A program made the translations under genes and the position numbers. The notes under the pieces are model-generated. The model had not been told where the DNA came from. It was given only the letters and a program-made list of their open reading frames with translations, and searched no databases. From the NCBI GenBank assembly GCA_014925825.1, contig JACGCK010000077.1:146574-210573 (forward strand): a stretch of 64,000 bases of DNA. Reading direction: 5' to 3'. This document shows positions 43,766-55,334 of this stretch, one piece after another. Positions within the stretch are counted from its first letter, which is position 1; each line of letters opens with the position of its first letter. The DNA is from Pholiota molesta. Taxonomy: Eukaryota; Basidiomycota; Agaricomycetes; Agaricales; Strophariaceae.

Positions 43766-45716
43766 TCAATAGATATCTAAATTCTCACTCGAAAAGGCTA
43801 TCCTCACCTCTCTAGGAGAATTATCCGACTCAATATCCGTAGAGATCCTAACCACCGAGTCTCCAGGATTGCTGGCAGCTCCGAACGCAGATACCGCATA
43901 CGAGAGGACTTCAGTTCCAGAGGATCCACTCGCCGCCTTCTGGCTATTTCGGGCGTTCAGGGTGGCCATCCAGGAGTTCGCGTACACTACGAACTGTGTT
44001 AGAAATCTCTCGAAGAAAAGAATTGCTGGTTAATCGCTCACGTTTCCCGATGACCTGAGAAATTGCTAGGGAATACAAGTCGTTCGGAAATTTGTAGACC
44101 TATCATTCAACCATAGGTGAGAATCGTCGTAATATATCAGAATGCGTTGACTCACAAGTATCAAGGCTATTATATCGAAAATGCTGCAAGCAAATTAACA
44201 ACTGTCCCAGACGTCTCAACCTAGACAATGGTAGCTGACCTAGTCAAAAGACCGTTGTTGACAGTGTAAACTATCAACCTATCGATGGTCTTGTCCGTTC
44301 TAAAACTCTTCGTAAGTCCTCAATACTTCATGAATACGGCTGTCACTCACTGTTTGATTCCCGTACGCGCGATATTGAGATAATAGCCCAATGTCCCCGC
44401 GATGAGGAAGTCGATGACGGCGCTGGAGAGCAGGATCGCCTTTGCGGTGTCCTGCAAAGCAAATTATGGTTAGTTAGCGTCGTGCAAACATTGATTCGGC
44501 TCATACGTCAGGGAATCCAGCGAGACTCGTTACGACTGGGTGTCGGAATCTGAGCAATTGTGTCATAAAAAACAGGTCGAATGGCATGACTCTTGACACT
44601 CACAAATCGGCCATCAGCGCTAGGACGAAGAGCAGAAAAATTAGCGTTGAAAACCGAGTGGGTGTTGAATAAATTACCCCATCCAAGTGCTAGATATTAA
44701 TATTAGAGGACTCAACGTCAGGTGGACCGAAGCGGGCGGTAAGTAGAAACTAACGTACCAAAGTTCCCCAGCGATAGGAAGGTCTAGGAGATATTTCGTC
44801 ATAAAGCTGATTGATGCATGCTCAAGCTTGCCTCTACTCACGATGAATACGGGAATAGGCAATCTCCTTCCGGACACTGAATTGCCATCCAAGGTCAGTG
44901 CCAGTTGACTTGAACGGACTCCTCCCTGCTCGGGTAGCGTACCGTAGTAGATTCGCGTTGCATACGAAGTATGGACGACAAGTACAATCGATCCCTTCCG
45001 AAGAAAATGAGGTTGGAACGCACAAAACGGCTAGAGACTGAATTCAGTATACGCATACCGTGATGCCAAAAGAACCTGCAGAGAAAACCGTTGAATATCA
45101 GCCTACGCATTGTACAAAGATAATTTATAGTGGAAGGAATCGTACGTTTAGGGACCTAGGACCAATTGTTAACAAATGAATTTTAAAATACTACTTATAT
45201 TGTCTCAATTCTTACCATATAGATTCCAAAAGCCGCAGTGGATTGAGGAAGTTATTAATCAAATAAAAGTATAAGATATGCATGCTCAAGGCGCCGTGCA
45301 GAAGCTCCAAAGTTCTATGTCAAAAATGAGTGAATGTCCACACAGAACGTCAAGGGGGAATAATGTATACAATAGCGTCGAAACCTATCATATCATTACT
45401 TGTTAATGAAGCGTAGAATTCGCGAAGGAACCTACTCACCATCATCTTGATGAGAAGGTTGTCCTTGTATGTTCTGAAATACATGTACGTCTATTTGTCT
45501 CTTCAATTTCCCAGTTCCGCAAGAAACCTAACAAAATACCCAGACATACCTGAAGACATGTAATCCCAAGCAAACTTGGGCACAGGAGCCATTCACATCA
45601 GCTACAGTTCCCCGATTCCCAAGGCTGACAAGCACATACATATTCGATATAAACGTCCCAATGAGGTACGCCCCATAGCTCGGATTGAGATCCACCGTGA
45701 TCCCGAAGATAGACAT
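43766..45716 (-). CDS. DUF6534 multi-pass membrane protein
   Basis: This is a member of a large Agaricomycete family with about seven membrane helices and unknown function. The start ATG at 45716 gives MSIFGITVDLNPSYGAYLIGTFISNM, the usual family opening. Later exons show the expected series: RTYKDNLLIKMM (near 45.45 kb), LELLHGALSMHILYFYLINN (near 45.27 kb), and a segment with KAILLSSAVIDFLIAGTLGY (near 44.43 kb). TIDRLIVYTVNNGLLT (near 44.26 kb) follows, then the family's C-terminal mark KLYANSWMATLNARNS (43.99-43.94 kb). The tail is Ser-rich and cytosolic. The gene is cut by many short introns and I did not fix every exon, so the coordinates give the span only. Function is unknown. Confidence 0.8.
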
Positions 45717-46567
45717 TGCGAGGGGCAAGAAGGTGGTGGTCGCCTTGAATCCGAGGCGGCGAGGCCCGCTTTATACTTCACGAAGCCACCTGTCCCCGAC
45801 TCGATGGAAGACGTCAAGCGATGCCACATCACTGATTTTCGAAGTCGATGGCGTGTTCATATAGAATCGAAGGTGTTTCATTGTGACGAGTATCTTTGAA
45901 TTGTGTCATAGCATATGCAACTCCATAAAATGTGGAAGACTGAGCTCTCCTAAGTAGATCCTTGGGGCCTTACAATAACGACACTACAGAGACACCGCGC
46001 AGAACTTGAAGCGCATGTGAATGGGGTACAGATATGACAGTGCCCAATGAACCAAAACCTATATGAAGAAGGCAAGGCGGAAAATGTACTATACTTATTC
46101 TTAATCTCCGCATCCATCTTGGAAGCGCTGAAGTTTGAGGCAGAGAATCTCCTCGATTACAGCGATTTCTATTAATAACTTCTGCTATTACTTATTGCCA
46201 GCCCTTGATGCTCATCGATCTTGAATCCCAGTGAGAATACCGGCGGTTGAGGTTGGTTCTGGTCGGTTGAAATGGGGACTCCCAGCAACTACCGAATCCA
46301 GCCGATATTGGCATGTTATTTAGACTTGAACCGATTTTCATCAGTCAGTTTCTGCTCAAATTGGTTCTAGTGCATTTTCCGAGATTACTTGATTAGTTTG
46401 CGATCGGTTCAAATCTGGTCGCAATGGTAGCATTCGGATTAATAGATGGTTCCAATTTTTTAATAAATGACAGAAAACATTCCCATTTGAACTGATTTCA
46501 GATGATAAAAAAATTATATTCTATTTTGATTATACCCCTCGGCCACTGGTATCTACCCAATATTACT
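45717..46567. other. Intergenic, AT-rich
   Basis: No gene was found. The segment 46.2-46.55 kb is AT-rich with repeated GGTT-type words (GGTTGAGGTTGG, GGTTCAAAT), but I found no clear inverted termini. Confidence 0.45.
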
Positions 46568-48869
46568 CTATGCTACGAGTGTGCGGCCTCCTTTCTTCTG
46601 CGCAAGCTTTTCTTTGCGAAGGTCTGACCATTTCTGGAAGAGAAGTTCAGCATGCAAATATGGGGTAAAGGTGGCTGATCAAACATACTTGTTTTTCGGC
46701 ATCTGAGAGCGCCTCGAAGGCAATTTTAACCTCATCCCTTGTTGCCCGCTTCACTGTTTTGCAGTATTCGAAGCCAAATAGATTCCTACCATGTGCATGA
46801 CAGTGTTAGTACATAGCAAGTTAGTCAAGTCAACAACTCACCAAGGGGCGCAATTGGTTGCGGCGAATCTAAATGGGACTCCAGTTCCACCGGGTAGTGG
46901 ATTCGCAGCAGTGACGGTCTGTTCAGGTGGTACCACAGCGTCCGGAGTGCCTCCGGATGTGATTGGAAGAGCAATCGCTATTGAAACATTGTTAAGTCTC
47001 CGAAGTCCGAGAGAAAATAGATGAAACAAGAACATACCTTTTGAATTTGTGAGAACCTCGAGGCGCGATACGGCTGGGCCTGACATTGCTGGTGTCGAAT
47101 ATGAGCTATTGGGACCAGAAATCGAATCATTAGATGTCATACCAATGATAGATACCAAAAACTTACAGAGGATTCTTCAAAACGAACTAATTGAATTGTT
47201 AATAGCGATTAAATCATACAGAATCAGAGAGACACACCTTGGACCTTGGCACGGCAATATCCACCTCTTCACTCTCCTCCTGGACCGTTGCTTCACTTGT
47301 TGTGGCCGTTGCAATAGTTCCCGCAGCTGGTATGACCTTGGTAGAAGCCAGCTCTGCGCCAGCGATATGGGGTGTCTCTAGGGTGGCTGCCAAATCATTG
47401 CTCATCAGTTTCGAAGACAGACATCTTAACGAGCGACTCACCTTCAAGTATGTGTCCATCGATGGTGTCCTTCGTCAATGACTCATCTTCAGGTGGAGCT
47501 GGTATGGTGGTTAAAGGCTCGACGACGGCAGGAGTGGCAGGGAGCACTACTGCAGTGGTGGCCACAGCGTGCGTCACTGCTGTCGCAAGGCTTACTTGAT
47601 GTGACGTCGATGGCTCGGCGGCGACGGCTGACACCTTCTGCGATTCCACTGCTGTGATATCTGCGCCGCTATTGTGTGTTGGTACTGCCTAGTAATAATA
47701 CCATGAGCATCGCAACTGGGCAATAAGAAGAAGCTTACCTTGTCCTCAAATTTGGCCGACTTCTCCGCTTTGACCACAGATAGTGTCACCGGTGAATCTT
47801 TTCTCTTCAAGCCCAGACTTGGCCTGTCGTTCTGGGCTGGTTCGACCTTGACACCCTCGATATCTTCGCCTTTGATCGTCTTTTCTTGGCGGCTGCGTTT
47901 CGGATGTTTCTGTAAAATCCAGAGTAGTTATCAGTTACTAGACGCTCTGCCTTCCAGTGCCTCGGTTCATCACAGTATCCAAGCTCTGGGAAATCTCTAT
48001 ACATTTCTGCATAGAAATACTCAGCAGCCGGCAGATTGACCCGCCCCCAACTTGGCGGTGCAAGACCAAGGGATTCAAGGTGGCCCAAGATCTTCTTGAG
48101 TCTCGCCGTAATCGCCCGCGACCTTCCTTCAGAAATAGGCATGCCGTCTGCATCCTGGATATAGCTCATGCTTGCCCTAACTTCAGAAAGGTCAGTCGTT
48201 CTTTTGCGAAGTAGAGTTTGGTGGACACCAGCATCCTGGATTTGCTTCATCTGCTTCGACTCTCGCAAAGTCCAGTTGGTGACCTTTGGGAAATTTTCAC
48301 GACTGGGCTGAGGAAATAGGTATAGGTTATTGGGTAACACGCATCCCATTATCGAGGTTGTCGGGTTTGCTGCTTCAGATTGTGGCCTCGATGATGGAGT
48401 GGACCCGCAGATATATTCAATCTTTTGTGTCAAGACGTCGAAAGCCTGTCTAAAATTTCCCATCAGCCGCTCTGATTAGAGTAAGTAATATACCAAAAGC
48501 AGAAAATTACATACCTATGAGCACGATTTTCACCTTCCAAAGCAACGTTCTGAAATACAATAGCCTTGTAGTGCATGTTGTGGATGAGCATGTCTTGAGA
48601 TGCATTTTGTATGACATGGAGCCAGGATTGCTGCGAACTAGGAAGTGTGCTGGACCCGAGTGAAAACTAGTACAAAACATCAAGAGATATTTCAATGCAT
48701 GCAGTGGGGGAAAAAAACATACTGAGAATGGTGTAGGAGATGAAGAGTTCATAGATCCATGGCCATGGCGATCTGATAGATTCACTGATGGATAAGAACC
48801 TCCAAAGTACGAAGAGGTCTCATTTCCGGAACTGTCGGGAGTATCTGATAAAGGAAAGGAAAAGGACAT
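46568..48869 (-). CDS. Large uncharacterised protein, many exons
   Basis: The start ATG at 48869 (MSFSFPLSDTPDSSG) opens exon 1 (48869..48723). Exon 2 begins at 48666 (FSLGSSTLPSSQQSWLHVIQ). A long exon near 48.46-47.96 kb encodes LMGNFRQAFDVLTQKIEYI through RLKKILGHLESLGLAPP and YRDFPELGYCDEPRHW. The next segment has a basic NLS-like stretch (HPKRSRQEK) and an acidic, Thr/Ala/Pro-rich low-complexity region. The last exons encode NLFGFEYCKTVKRATRDEVK, then SDAEKQ joined to KWSDLRKEKLAQKK, and stop at 46568. The exon 2/3 junction is ambiguous: the strong GTATGT donor breaks frame, whereas a GTGAAA donor 19 nt upstream of it keeps it. No known domain was identified. A nuclear role is a guess from the basic motif only. 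The 5' flank abuts a retrotransposon LTR. Confidence 0.65.
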
Positions 48870-48929
48870 AAGGTAGTTGGATGGTAAAAGGAAGGAATAT
48901 ATCGACGTACCGTTGCGAGTGTGTAATCG

Positions 48930-49141
48930 TGTTGACGATATGGGATGGTGGTGGTAGGAGGACAAGTTATTATATTCCTTGTATGCCCTCGCGAGCGCTT
49001 ATATACCCTACGGTGGCTACCTACTGAGTCAATTACTACATAAGTTAAATGATCGAAATAGTAACTAAATATAGTAATTTATATAAGCGATCATGGTTTA
49101 ACCTTAAGCTCGAGAAGGCTGAGTACCAGCGCTTCCCAACA
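48930..49141 (-). repeat. 3' LTR of copia element 1
   Basis: The 212-bp segment has inverted ends TGTTG...CAACA and is preceded on the minus strand by a polypurine tract (AAGGGGGAG) directly after the RNase H stop. It contains a TATATAA-like box. Its outer end lies 60 bp from the start codon of the neighbouring gene. The matching 5' LTR was not found. Confidence 0.7.
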
Positions 49142-49148
49142 CTCCCCC

Positions 49149-50688
49149 TTACTCAGGCTTCTCCAGAAGTCCAACTTCGTACGTAAGGTCTTGATGGACG
49201 ATCCGGGGTAGGCCTTTAGTAAAGAGATCCGCGAGGTTGTCCTCCGTCCGAATGTAGACCATATCTAGCGTACCGTTCTGTACGAGATCGCGTAGGAAAT
49301 GCAATGAGATATCAATGTGCTTGGTTCTCGAGTAGAACTCTGGGTGATGCGCGATCGAAACGGCCGCTTGGTTGTCGGTGAATATGGTCGACGTCTTCGG
49401 TACGTATAGTTCGAGTTCCTGAAATAGCGAGCGGTACCAAAGTACCTGCTTAGCGCAGTGTGTGGCAGCCGTATATTCCGCTTCGGCTGTGGACAGCGCT
49501 ACCGTGTTCTGTTTCTTCGCGCTCCAGGCTACGGCGCCGCCAGCGAGAACGAAGACGTATCCGCTAATTGATTTGCGGTCGGCGTCCGAAGCCCAGTCCG
49601 CGTCGCAATAAACGTTCAAATCCTCCGTAAATTCTTCGGCGCTTAATCCTCCATAAGTAAGCGCGTACTCTCGCGTCCCTTTAAGGTAGCGAAAGATTCG
49701 CTTGACTGCGGTCCAATGCACCGGTTTGGGATCCTTCGTATACTGGGCGAGTTTCTGCGTAGCGTATGCGATGTCTGGCCGTGTACCGTGCGCTAGGTAC
49801 ATCAGCGAACCAATGAGCGTAGCGTAGCTCGCCGACATTTCGTTCTCCCTGTCCTCGCCCAGAATTTCCATATCGAGCTTGATGTTCAGATCCATAGGCG
49901 TCGAAACCGGGTTGCAGTCTTGTAAACCGAATTTCTTGAGGAGTTGGTCGATATAGGCGGTTTGGGATAAGGAAATGGTCTTTCTGTCGAAGTCTTGAGT
50001 GACCTTCATGCTAGGAGGTTTGACGGGCGTCCTAGGGATTTGACTTCGTATTTACGACCCAGCTCCTCCTCGAATAGCTTGTTCTGGGCGCTTGAGCTTG
50101 CAATCGAAATATGTCATCCACCCAGACCAATATGATATTGAACTCGCTGCCGTTGTAACGTTTAGCAGCAATAATCGCTCTTGAGTCTCGTAAAACCCAA
50201 GCGCGCAGCGTCGCGTCGAAGTCCTTGTTCCAGACGTTCCCAGCCTGCTTCAATCCGTAAAGCGAGCGAACAAGTCGGCATACACGACCTGTGCCGTCTT
50301 CGAATCCGGGCGGCTGTATCATAAATATAACCTCTGATAAGTACCCGTTCAGATAGGCGCCCTTGACGTCAAGCTGACTCAAGTCCCATCCAAATATAGC
50401 CGCCAGCGCAAGAAGCGCTCGTAAGGTCTCGAAGCGCATGACGGGCGCGAATGTTCCATCGTTGCTGTAGTCGACTCCGGGTTTCTGGGAAAAACCTTGA
50501 GCCACCAGGCGAGCCTTGAACTTCGCTACTCGCCCATTCGCGTCCCGTTTCTTGACGAATACCCACTTGCATCCTATAGGCTTTCGATCCTTCGGTAAAT
50601 CAACAAGTTCCCATGTTCCCATCTGATGAAGTATCTCTAACTCTTCATCGACAGCTTTCTTCCACTCGTCTTTCTCGTATCCGGACAA
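49149..50688 (-). pseudogene. Copia 1 reverse transcriptase and RNase H
   Basis: The RT begins around 50688 (WELVDLPKDRKPIGCKWVF, then KARLVAQGFSQKPGVDY and QLDVKGAYLNG). It keeps the catalytic motif as VWVDDI. A frame change after that motif (about 50.03 kb) separates it from the RT connection and RNase H reading (49149-50009). That part contains YIDQLLKKFGLQDCNPVSTP, MYLAHGTRPDIAYA, the RNase H motifs VYCDADWASD, ALSTAEAEYTA and FTDNQAA, and KHIDI. The RNase H end is intact. Confidence 0.85.
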
Positions 50689-51990
50689 TGCCTCTTTGAT
50701 ATTCGAAGTACGTCTTCCTCCTTGACTGAGAGCATCGTAAATTCACCGAATAACGAGTATTCGCTGCTTATACCAAATTGGGATTGGTCGACTTGTTTAG
50801 CGCGCGAAGATTCGGTTGGACAAGATGGATCTTGAGATGACGTGCTCGGGGAACTCAATCTGGATGAAGGGGTTCGTGACTGGGGGTTGTGCGCCTTCGA
50901 GTAGTCGATCCATGTACGTTCGCGTAGTTGCCGTCCTCCGTAATAATCTCCGTATTTTCTTCGGCCTTTACTTCCTTGGGAACTTCGCAGGGCTTGAATA
51001 TTCTCTGCTTGGGTTTGAGCGTTCGAACTCGTTCCGGGTTTGAGCGTTCGAACTCGTTCCTGGCTCCCCCTCGGACGGCAAACCGGCAGTACGGTCATAA
51101 TCTCCATCCCTCGTGGCTCCTCGTTCTCGTTGAAGGCGAAATTGCGTGAGACTTTGACTGAGCGGCGCTTAGGGTCGTAATAGTGCACCGCTTTAGTCGC
51201 ATCGTCGAAGCCTACAAACACCATCTTGTGTGACTTTGGGTGTAGCTTCGAACGATTCATCGACTCGTCGAGGATCCACACGTCGCACCCAAACTCCCTG
51301 AGTGCGACACGTTTGGTTTGCGTCCATTCCAAGCTTCGTACGGCGTGCGGCCCTTTAGCGCCCGTGTAGGCGCTCGGTTTCGAAGGTAATTTGCGTGCGA
51401 AACCGCTTCGTCCATAAGAAGTCTGGTAAATTCTTGGCAATTAGCATAGCGCGCGCTAATTCCAAGTGCGTACGGTTGAAGCGCTCGGCGACACCGTTCT
51501 GAGACTGCGAATAGGGTGCTGTCGCCTGTATTTCGATGCCGCGCTCAGCCGCCCAAGACTTCGTTGCCGCATTTGACTAACTCCTTGCCGTTATCGAAGC
51601 GCATCCATTTGGGAACCTTCCAAACTTCCGCTCGATCAACGCGCCGTGATCCTTAATCTTCTGCGTGGCCTCCGACTTGTCCTTCAAGAATTGACGACAC
51701 TATAGCGGACGCATCGTCCGTGAAGGAAAGATAGTACCTGAAGCCGCCATCGACTTCACACCCGCCGGTCCCCACACATCTCCCATAAACCCTTCTCCCG
51801 CGATTTGCGATCGATGCTCGGCTTCTTTTGGGAATGGCCTATGAGCTTGTTTTGCCTGGATACAAGCTTCGCAGGTCGGTGACGGAATGAAGTTTGATCG
51901 ATCGACAATCCTTCGACGAGGTTCTCTCGATTAAGTTGCTGTAGTGATGTCATCGAGATGTGCCCAACCTTCGATGCCATTGATCCCAGC
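50689..51990 (-). pseudogene. Copia 1 integrase region, frameshifted
   Basis: The C-terminal part (to 51440) reads LREFGCDVWILDES and MVFVGFDDATKAVHYYDPKR, typical of the post-core copia integrase. Upstream, the core is broken by several frame changes, yet KWMRFDNGKELV, APYSQSQNGVAERF-like text and the pre-integrase segment GHISMTSLQQLNRENLVEG remain visible on minus. The hAT element inserts directly before the pre-integrase HRR-GH motif. Confidence 0.7.
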
Positions 51991-53386
51991 TAAGGCTGGA
52001 CACGAGTCTACTCGCGGGTGACCCGGATCCAACTCGCGAGTATTTCAGAGCTCGAATCTCATACTTGGATCCGTGCGAGTTTGTTCCCACGGGTGACCGG
52101 ATCCGCGAGTCAAAAACTCACAATACCCACGAGTTTGCGAGTACTCGGCACACGGCAAGCATGAGGGCCGCAGGCGACAGGAAACCAGCGCGAGAGGTCC
52201 GCGATGAGAGGAGAGCACCCCTTTGATGGCCGCATTGCTGCAGATCAGACCGGCGTGTGCATGCAACTGCTTGCACATGCGCTCTTGCACCCTCGGGAGG
52301 CCGCTGAACCCGTACCCGCCTGGCGGGGTTTGCGGGTATGGCAACAACTGGCACGATGCGCGTCTCCACGCCGCACAGCACTGCATATGCAGCGCTGATT
52401 GCACGCGTAGACGGTGAGTGCAAGGGTGATTGCCTGCTCCTTCTCCACCATTGTCTTGCGCAGGCGCTGCATGACGAGTACGTACGCGGCTGCGCGGGCT
52501 GCTCGGACAATGCCATACGCCCCGCCATCCCGCGCCGAGCCTCTGCATGATGTCCTCGACCGGGCGACGACGGGCTCGAACTGTGGCCCAATGCCAACGA
52601 GCGACTTCCGGAGGGAGCGGTGTTGCCGTCGCAACGTGTGCATTTGGAGCTGGACGGCGCAAAGGCGAGGGGTGCGCACGCAGCGGCTTGGTTCGAGCAG
52701 TCGCCTCGTCGTGGTGACGTGGCAGTGCGCACCGACCAGCTGCGCAGCGGGGGCGGGAATCCCACGGTGGCTGCGCCTGCTCGTCGCCGTGCAACAAAGC
52801 TGTGGGAGGGGATGGGTGTCAGTGGTGAGCGAGCATGAAGGGCGTAGAGGGGCGTACCTGGTGGGTCTCCCGCTCCCGGGTCTCCCGCTCCACTTCCTAC
52901 ACCCCTTCGTCCATCGTCGTGGCACATGAGCGAGCGGAGGAAAGACTGGCCCACATCCCTCGTTGGAGGGGAGGGGCGCGCGGCGGCGGCGGTGGGTGGG
53001 CGGCGATGAGGATGATGGAAGTAAGAGAATAGAACATTGAAATCAACCGAATATCGATTGATGGCAAATTCAAGCGGAGTTTAAAGCTCACCTGAATCTT
53101 TCGACTTCGTTGAGCGCGACTTTGGATGTCAAATACTTCGTAGATTGAGCCACAATTAGATAAGATTCAGAAATATAATTATGAGTGCCATAGAGTATAA
53201 AATATATCAATACCCACAAGTACTTGCACGAGTATTAGCTATCCCGAAAATCCAAACTCGGATCCGGTCATACCCGTGGGAACGAGTGATCCGGATCCGC
53301 GGGTCAGTATACTCGCAAGTATTCCCACGAGTTGACTCACAGGTACCTGCGAGTAGACACTACTCGTGTCCAGCCTTAATCCCAGC
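51983..53386. mobile_element. Nonautonomous hAT transposon inserted in copia 1
   Basis: The element is 51991-53378 (1388 bp). Its ends are TAAGGCTGGACACGAGT and the exact inverse, and it is flanked by the 8-bp duplication ATCCCAGC (51983-51990 and 53379-53386). TAAGG fits the hAT terminal consensus (YARNG) and 8 bp is the hAT duplication length. Subterminal zones are dense in ACTCGCGAGT, GGATCC and CCCACGAGT-like words, as expected for transposase binding sites. The GC-rich centre has long open frames in several phases but no transposase motif. Confidence 0.82.
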
Positions 53387-54818
53387 TGAGCTTCTGCGGG
53401 GAAACAAGGTTAGACTTCTCGGTCTCCTGTAGCTGCGCGCGTGCCAATAATAGATATAGACGGTTCGTCTTGATGCCCTTCCCAATCAACCTATTTTTGG
53501 CATCCCAGAGCATACATCCTCCATTGACGAACTTAACGTGCCGCCGGCGTCATCAATCCGGCTCATCGACAATAAACAATTGGGCGCTTCTGGCACATGC
53601 AAGACGTCGCGCAGCTGATGACGTAAGGTCTTCCCATCCACGGCGAAATTAACTATAATCGTTCCTCGCCCCTTCGCAACCGCTGGACTCCCTAGACCCT
53701 GCACCGTCGAGTTTTGAAGTGACGTATACTCGACGAATGCTTCACGTTGCCGTACAAATGTGTGATGTCGTTCCGGAGTCTAGGAGCCAGTCGTACTTCG
53801 AGAATTCGCGGGAATTTTCGATGGCGCTACCGCCATGTATGACGCGTCGTTAAGGTTTGATGTGATCGAATCTTGAGCCTGATTAGCGCGTCCTGCCCGA
53901 TTTGGCCCTTTACGACCCTTTGGTCCCTGGCCCTCGCGTCCTCCCCTTTCGCCCAGCAGTCCTTCGAAATGTGACCCTTCTTGTGGCAGTTGTAACACTC
54001 CTTCTCGGCGCTCTCCGATTTACGACCATTTTTGTTGCTCCCTCGGGCTTGAAGTGACGTAGCGGCGCTTTGGTCACCGGATCTGGTCTTCCGGCGCCTA
54101 TCTTCCTCCAAGAGGATAGCGATGAGCTCATGTGACGATAATTCGGGCTTACTGTACCATTTCGACCACATGTTCATTAATTCAGAAAAATTTGCTCACT
54201 GAGGAAGCTCATAAATTTTGTTTTGATTTAAGGCGATTTTTAAAGCCCTCGGTTTTTTTGGCCGTTACGCGTTACTGAACATGTGGTCGAAATGGTACAG
54301 TATTGCCGCTTGACCCAAGGTAAGACGTTGTATACGTATCCCACGATTCCGGAAGGGACGTGATTAAGATCATCACAAAGTCCTCATCAGGGACTTTACT
54401 GCCCATCACATGTAACTGCTCCTGTAGCTCTCGTAGCTTCGATATGTGCTCTACCATGTCGAATCCATCCTCCGCGACTGCCCTGGCCCCTATACAGTGC
54501 GTGCCGAGTTGCCAGCACCCCTAGCCGGCCCTTGGATTCCTTGACCGTGGTAAGCTGTTCCCACATTTCTCGTGCCGTCGTCGCACCGCTGATGTGAATC
54601 ATCTCGCTGTCCGAGATTGACAGCTCGATTCGGCATCTCGCCTTCGCATCCTTCTCGCGCCATTTCTTCTGCGCGGCTAGCTCGTCGGGTGTCGGTTTCG
54701 AGGGGTCGGCTGATCCTGGTACCTTCGCTCCCTCCGCGATATGGTCCTCCAGTCCAAGGTCGGTGAATACCGCAAGCATGCGACACTTCCACGGCATCCA
54801 GTTGTCGGCCTTCAGCAT
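53387..54818 (-). pseudogene. Copia 1 gag and protease, interrupted
   Basis: Gag starts (truncated) at 54818 with MLKADNWMPWKCRMLAVF. It continues MIHISGATTAREMWEQL and, after a frame change, ISKLRELQEQLHVMG and TSLPESWDTYTTSYLG. The MITE at 54152-54300 then interrupts it. Downstream come SSHELIAILLEEDRR and a CX2CX4HX4C zinc knuckle (CYNCHKKGHISKDC, near 53.99 kb). The protease motif LLDSGTTSHICT lies near 53.78 kb, followed by a frameshift and LHVPEAPNCLLSMSRI. Not functional. Confidence 0.8.
54150..54302. mobile_element. 149-bp mariner-like MITE in copia 1 gag
   Basis: The element 54152-54300 has perfect 25-bp inverted ends beginning CTGTACCATTTCGACC and a duplicated TA on both sides (54150-54151, 54301-54302). 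It has no coding content. Removing it with one TA rejoins the gag reading on either side. Confidence 0.85.
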
Positions 54819-54819
54819 T

Positions 54820-55243
54820 GTTGAGGTCTACCCGACACGGTATCGATATCTACACGGACTCCTCACTTATCAATTTCATTTCAATTACTCCTTTTATCCA
54901 CGTCGTTTCCTTTTCCGGCTGCGCGCATCCTGCGCGCACGCTGAACATACCATTTCCCTATCTCTATTTCATATTCCACATATCATGGGACACTGGAACG
55001 AGCACGCCATCGTACTCGTTCCGTTATTCTCCGTCATATATATATTTTACATCTACGTACCGCACACCTCATCTGTCACCCCATCGTGTCTGACATTTGA
55101 GGTGTGTACCTTATTTTACTTTCGTTATATTCACAAGTGCTGACTATCTGTATCATAGTTACTTCGTACTCTTTCAGGTAGTTCTACAATACATTATCTG
55201 TCACCCATCGTGTCTGACATTTGAGTTACTTCGTACTCTTTCA
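54820..55243 (+). repeat. Probable 5' LTR of copia element 2
   Basis: The segment starts TGTTGAGG, directly abutting copia 1 gag, and ends CTCTTTCA immediately before the primer-binding site. It contains a partial internal duplication (TGTCTGACATTTGAG and TTACTTCGTACTCTTTCAG both occur twice). The right end is well supported by the primer site. The left end is inferred, because no 3' LTR is available for comparison. Confidence 0.55.
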
Positions 55244-55256
55244 GGTTATGGGCCCC
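55244..55256 (+). other. Half-tRNA(iMet)-type primer-binding site
   Basis: GGTTATGGGCCCC follows the LTR end CA directly. It corresponds to the anticodon-arm binding site used by Drosophila copia and relatives (GGTTATGGGCCC), which prime from an internal cut of initiator tRNA. Confidence 0.65.
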
Positions 55257-55334
55257 GCCTTTTCTTGAATCTACGAACAGACGCACAACAAAACAGATCG
55301 AACGTATACCTTTGACACACACAACGCACACACG

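Larger units (their letters stand above)
48930..54819 (-). mobile_element. Degenerate Ty1/copia LTR retrotransposon (copia 1)
   Basis: On the minus strand, from high to low coordinates, the parts run: gag (from 54818), zinc knuckle, protease, integrase, reverse transcriptase, RNase H, polypurine tract, 3' LTR. This is the copia gene order. It carries two later insertions (hAT element 51991-53378, MITE 54152-54300) and several frameshifts. The 5' LTR and the first gag codons are missing at the junction with copia 2. It is inactive as it stands. Confidence 0.85.

Noticed and set aside
45717..45728. Extension of the DUF6534 protein to 45728
   Set aside because: The codon at 45728 is TTG; ATG at 45716 gives the family-like N-terminus.
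48870..48965. Upstream extension of the large unknown protein to 48965
   Set aside because: The codon at 48965 is TTG, not ATG, and this stretch overlaps the LTR end; the first ATG in frame is 48869.
52045..52954. 250- and 278-codon minus-strand open frames
   Set aside because: They lie in the GC-rich cargo of the hAT element; several phases are open at once and no motif is present.
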